From positions 62,001-126,000 of the forward strand of contig NZ_RPHB01000008.1 in assembly GCF_019343195.1 (NCBI RefSeq): a DNA stretch of 64,000 nt. Reading direction: 5' to 3'. Made by a program: the position numbers and the translations under genes. Under the pieces are notes generated by a model. The model was not told where the DNA came from. It did not search any database and worked only from the letters and a program-made list of their open reading frames with translations. Shown piece after piece: positions 63,155-64,000 of this stretch. The stretch's first letter is position 1. Each line of letters opens with the position of its first letter. The stretch comes from Arthrospiribacter ruber. GTDB taxonomy: Bacteria; Bacteroidota; Bacteroidia; Cytophagales; Cyclobacteriaceae.

Positions 63155-64000
63155 TCATTGTCTGACTGAATCAATGTCTAGTAACCTAAACCTGAACGGT
63201 TCGGCAGGTAAACCTTCTGAATTATAAAGATTTACAGAGGGATTATCAGCCCATGCATAGCGAATCTCTACAGGATCAGTAACTTTAGGGTGAAACACCT
63301 GTATTTCGTTTTCTCCAGTAATTCTTCCCTTGGCAGAATAAAACTCACCATCTCTACCGGTAATAATAAAGCCTTCTACTTCATCACCTGATTCTAAAAC
63401 AAAACCCTCGCCTATGTCAGCATAATTTAAAACAAACACATCGTTCACAACCCTGGCACGGAGTAGGTTTGGCCCTCTGTGCAAAATGCCATCTCCATAA
63501 GCCACCTTCTGTGCAACCCTATACAACCTATGTCCAACATCCCGCTTATTTCTAGGGTGAATATCCTTTTCATCCCCTATATCAATGGTTACCGCCATTC
63601 CTGTATTCGGAAGATTTCTCACATTACTTTGGGCCTCTCTTAAAAATGCCCAATTAGAATCCGGCTGTACTTCTTTTCTTTCCATAAAATTAGCCAACTG
63701 AACGAAAAGAAACGGGAAGTCCCCTATTGCCCAGTTTCCTCTCCAACTTGAAATCAGGGTAGAAAATAGCCCTTCATAATGCTCATGGTCTCCTGTATTG
63801 CTTTCGCCTTGGTACCAGATCACCCCTTTGATGGGGTAATTGACCAGGGGATAAATCATGGCATTGAACATCATACCAGGAAGCCAGTTGTACTTTTCTA
63901 CATTTGGAAGCGGATCTTCAATACGATTGTTGAATTTCCAATCTCCTTCCAGATTGATTTTCCCTTGATTGGTACTGAGATAAAAATTACCTTTTTGTCC
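63155..64000 (-). CDS. Sialate O-acetylesterase (SASA domain), cut by window edge
   Basis: The frame stays open from the stop at 63155 to the right edge, so at least 282 residues are present and the N-terminus is missing; an internal ATG at 63874 is not the real start. Conserved parts are VIWYQGESNTGDHEHYEG (the QGESN motif of SASA esterases) and DIGDEKDIHPRNKRDVGHRL with the Asp and His of the active site. The enzyme removes O-acetyl groups from sugars, originally sialic acid, in Bacteroidota often plant pectin or xylan. It is convergent with GH95. Confidence 0.92.
   Translation of the reverse strand, partial: GQKGNFYLSTNQGKINLEGDWKFNNRIEDPLPNVEKYNWLPGMMFNAMIYPLVNYPIKGVIWYQGESNTGDHEHYEGLFSTLISSWRGNWAIGDFPFLFVQLANFMERKEVQPDSNWAFLREAQSNVRNLPNTGMAVTIDIGDEKDIHPRNKRDVGHRLYRVAQKVAYGDGILHRGPNLLRARVVNDVFVLNYADIGEGFVLESGDEVEGFIITGRDGEFYSAKGRITGENEIQVFHPKVTDPVEIRYAWADNPSVNLYNSEGLPAEPFRFRLLDIDSVRQ

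Overview
The window is ordinary chromosomal DNA of a member of the Bacteroidota, most likely order Cytophagales and family Cyclobacteriaceae (Algoriphagus-like). This placement is inferred from gene content: a menaquinone pathway (menB/menE), large single-chain PurL, FtsX followed by a DUF3098 protein, PdeM, the DUF2141, DUF2147, DUF4412 and DUF2805 families, many Gln-cleaved secretion signals ending in A-x-A-Q, and weak Shine-Dalgarno sequences. I found no rRNA, tRNA, CRISPR array, prophage or intact insertion sequence.

Layout. 1-1.5 kb: a methionine synthase split into two overlapping genes, controlled by a SAM-I riboswitch. 1.7-13.2 kb: a RidA-like lipoprotein, an outer-membrane protein, a very large multi-PAS hybrid histidine kinase, and two tandem secreted S9 peptidases. 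13.5-19.7 kb: a tripartite RND efflux operon (adaptor, HAE1 pump, TolC-like lipoprotein) preceded by a small unknown ORF. 19.9-24 kb: fmt, a DUF4412 protein, folA, an SDR and a small membrane protein. 24.2-29.4 kb: a penicillin-acylase-type hydrolase and an unrecognised two-gene membrane cassette with duplicated histidine motifs. 29.4-30.5 kb: a photolyase remnant beside a DUF2805 gene, then a DUF2147 protein.

30.6-36.5 kb: pdeM, then ftsX-DUF3098-uppP-truB-ribF-scoA-scoB, mostly abutting or overlapping. ScoA and scoB are separated by an unusual periodic repeat region. 36.6-43.1 kb: a DJ-1/PfpI protein, a ZIP transporter, purL and a zinc-ribbon protein. 43.3-48 kb: a universal stress protein, a SUI1-like factor, an SGNH hydrolase, a divergent PAP2-like membrane protein, a VOC protein and an RhlE-type helicase. 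48-54.9 kb: a lipase-like hydrolase, divergent menB and menE, a DUF2141 protein, an ATP-grasp protein, two proteins of unknown role and rluF. 54.9-58.7 kb: an XRE/S24 repressor with a small upstream gene, two candidate operator dyads, an 18-copy heptamer array, and tex. 58.8-64 kb: a small membrane protein, a TlpA-type thioredoxin, a barrel-like protein, and a glycan-degradation pair (GH95 alpha-L-fucosidase and a sialate O-acetylesterase cut by the window edge).

The most promising undescribed element is the gene pair at 26526-29383. A polytopic membrane protein and a membrane-anchored partner are translationally coupled, and each carries an internally duplicated histidine motif suggestive of metal or cofactor binding. 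Other notable items are the photolyase remnant, the 11-bp-period repeat between scoA and scoB, the heptamer array with paired dyads upstream of the S24 repressor, and the Asp-Asn variant in the proton-relay motif of the RND pump.
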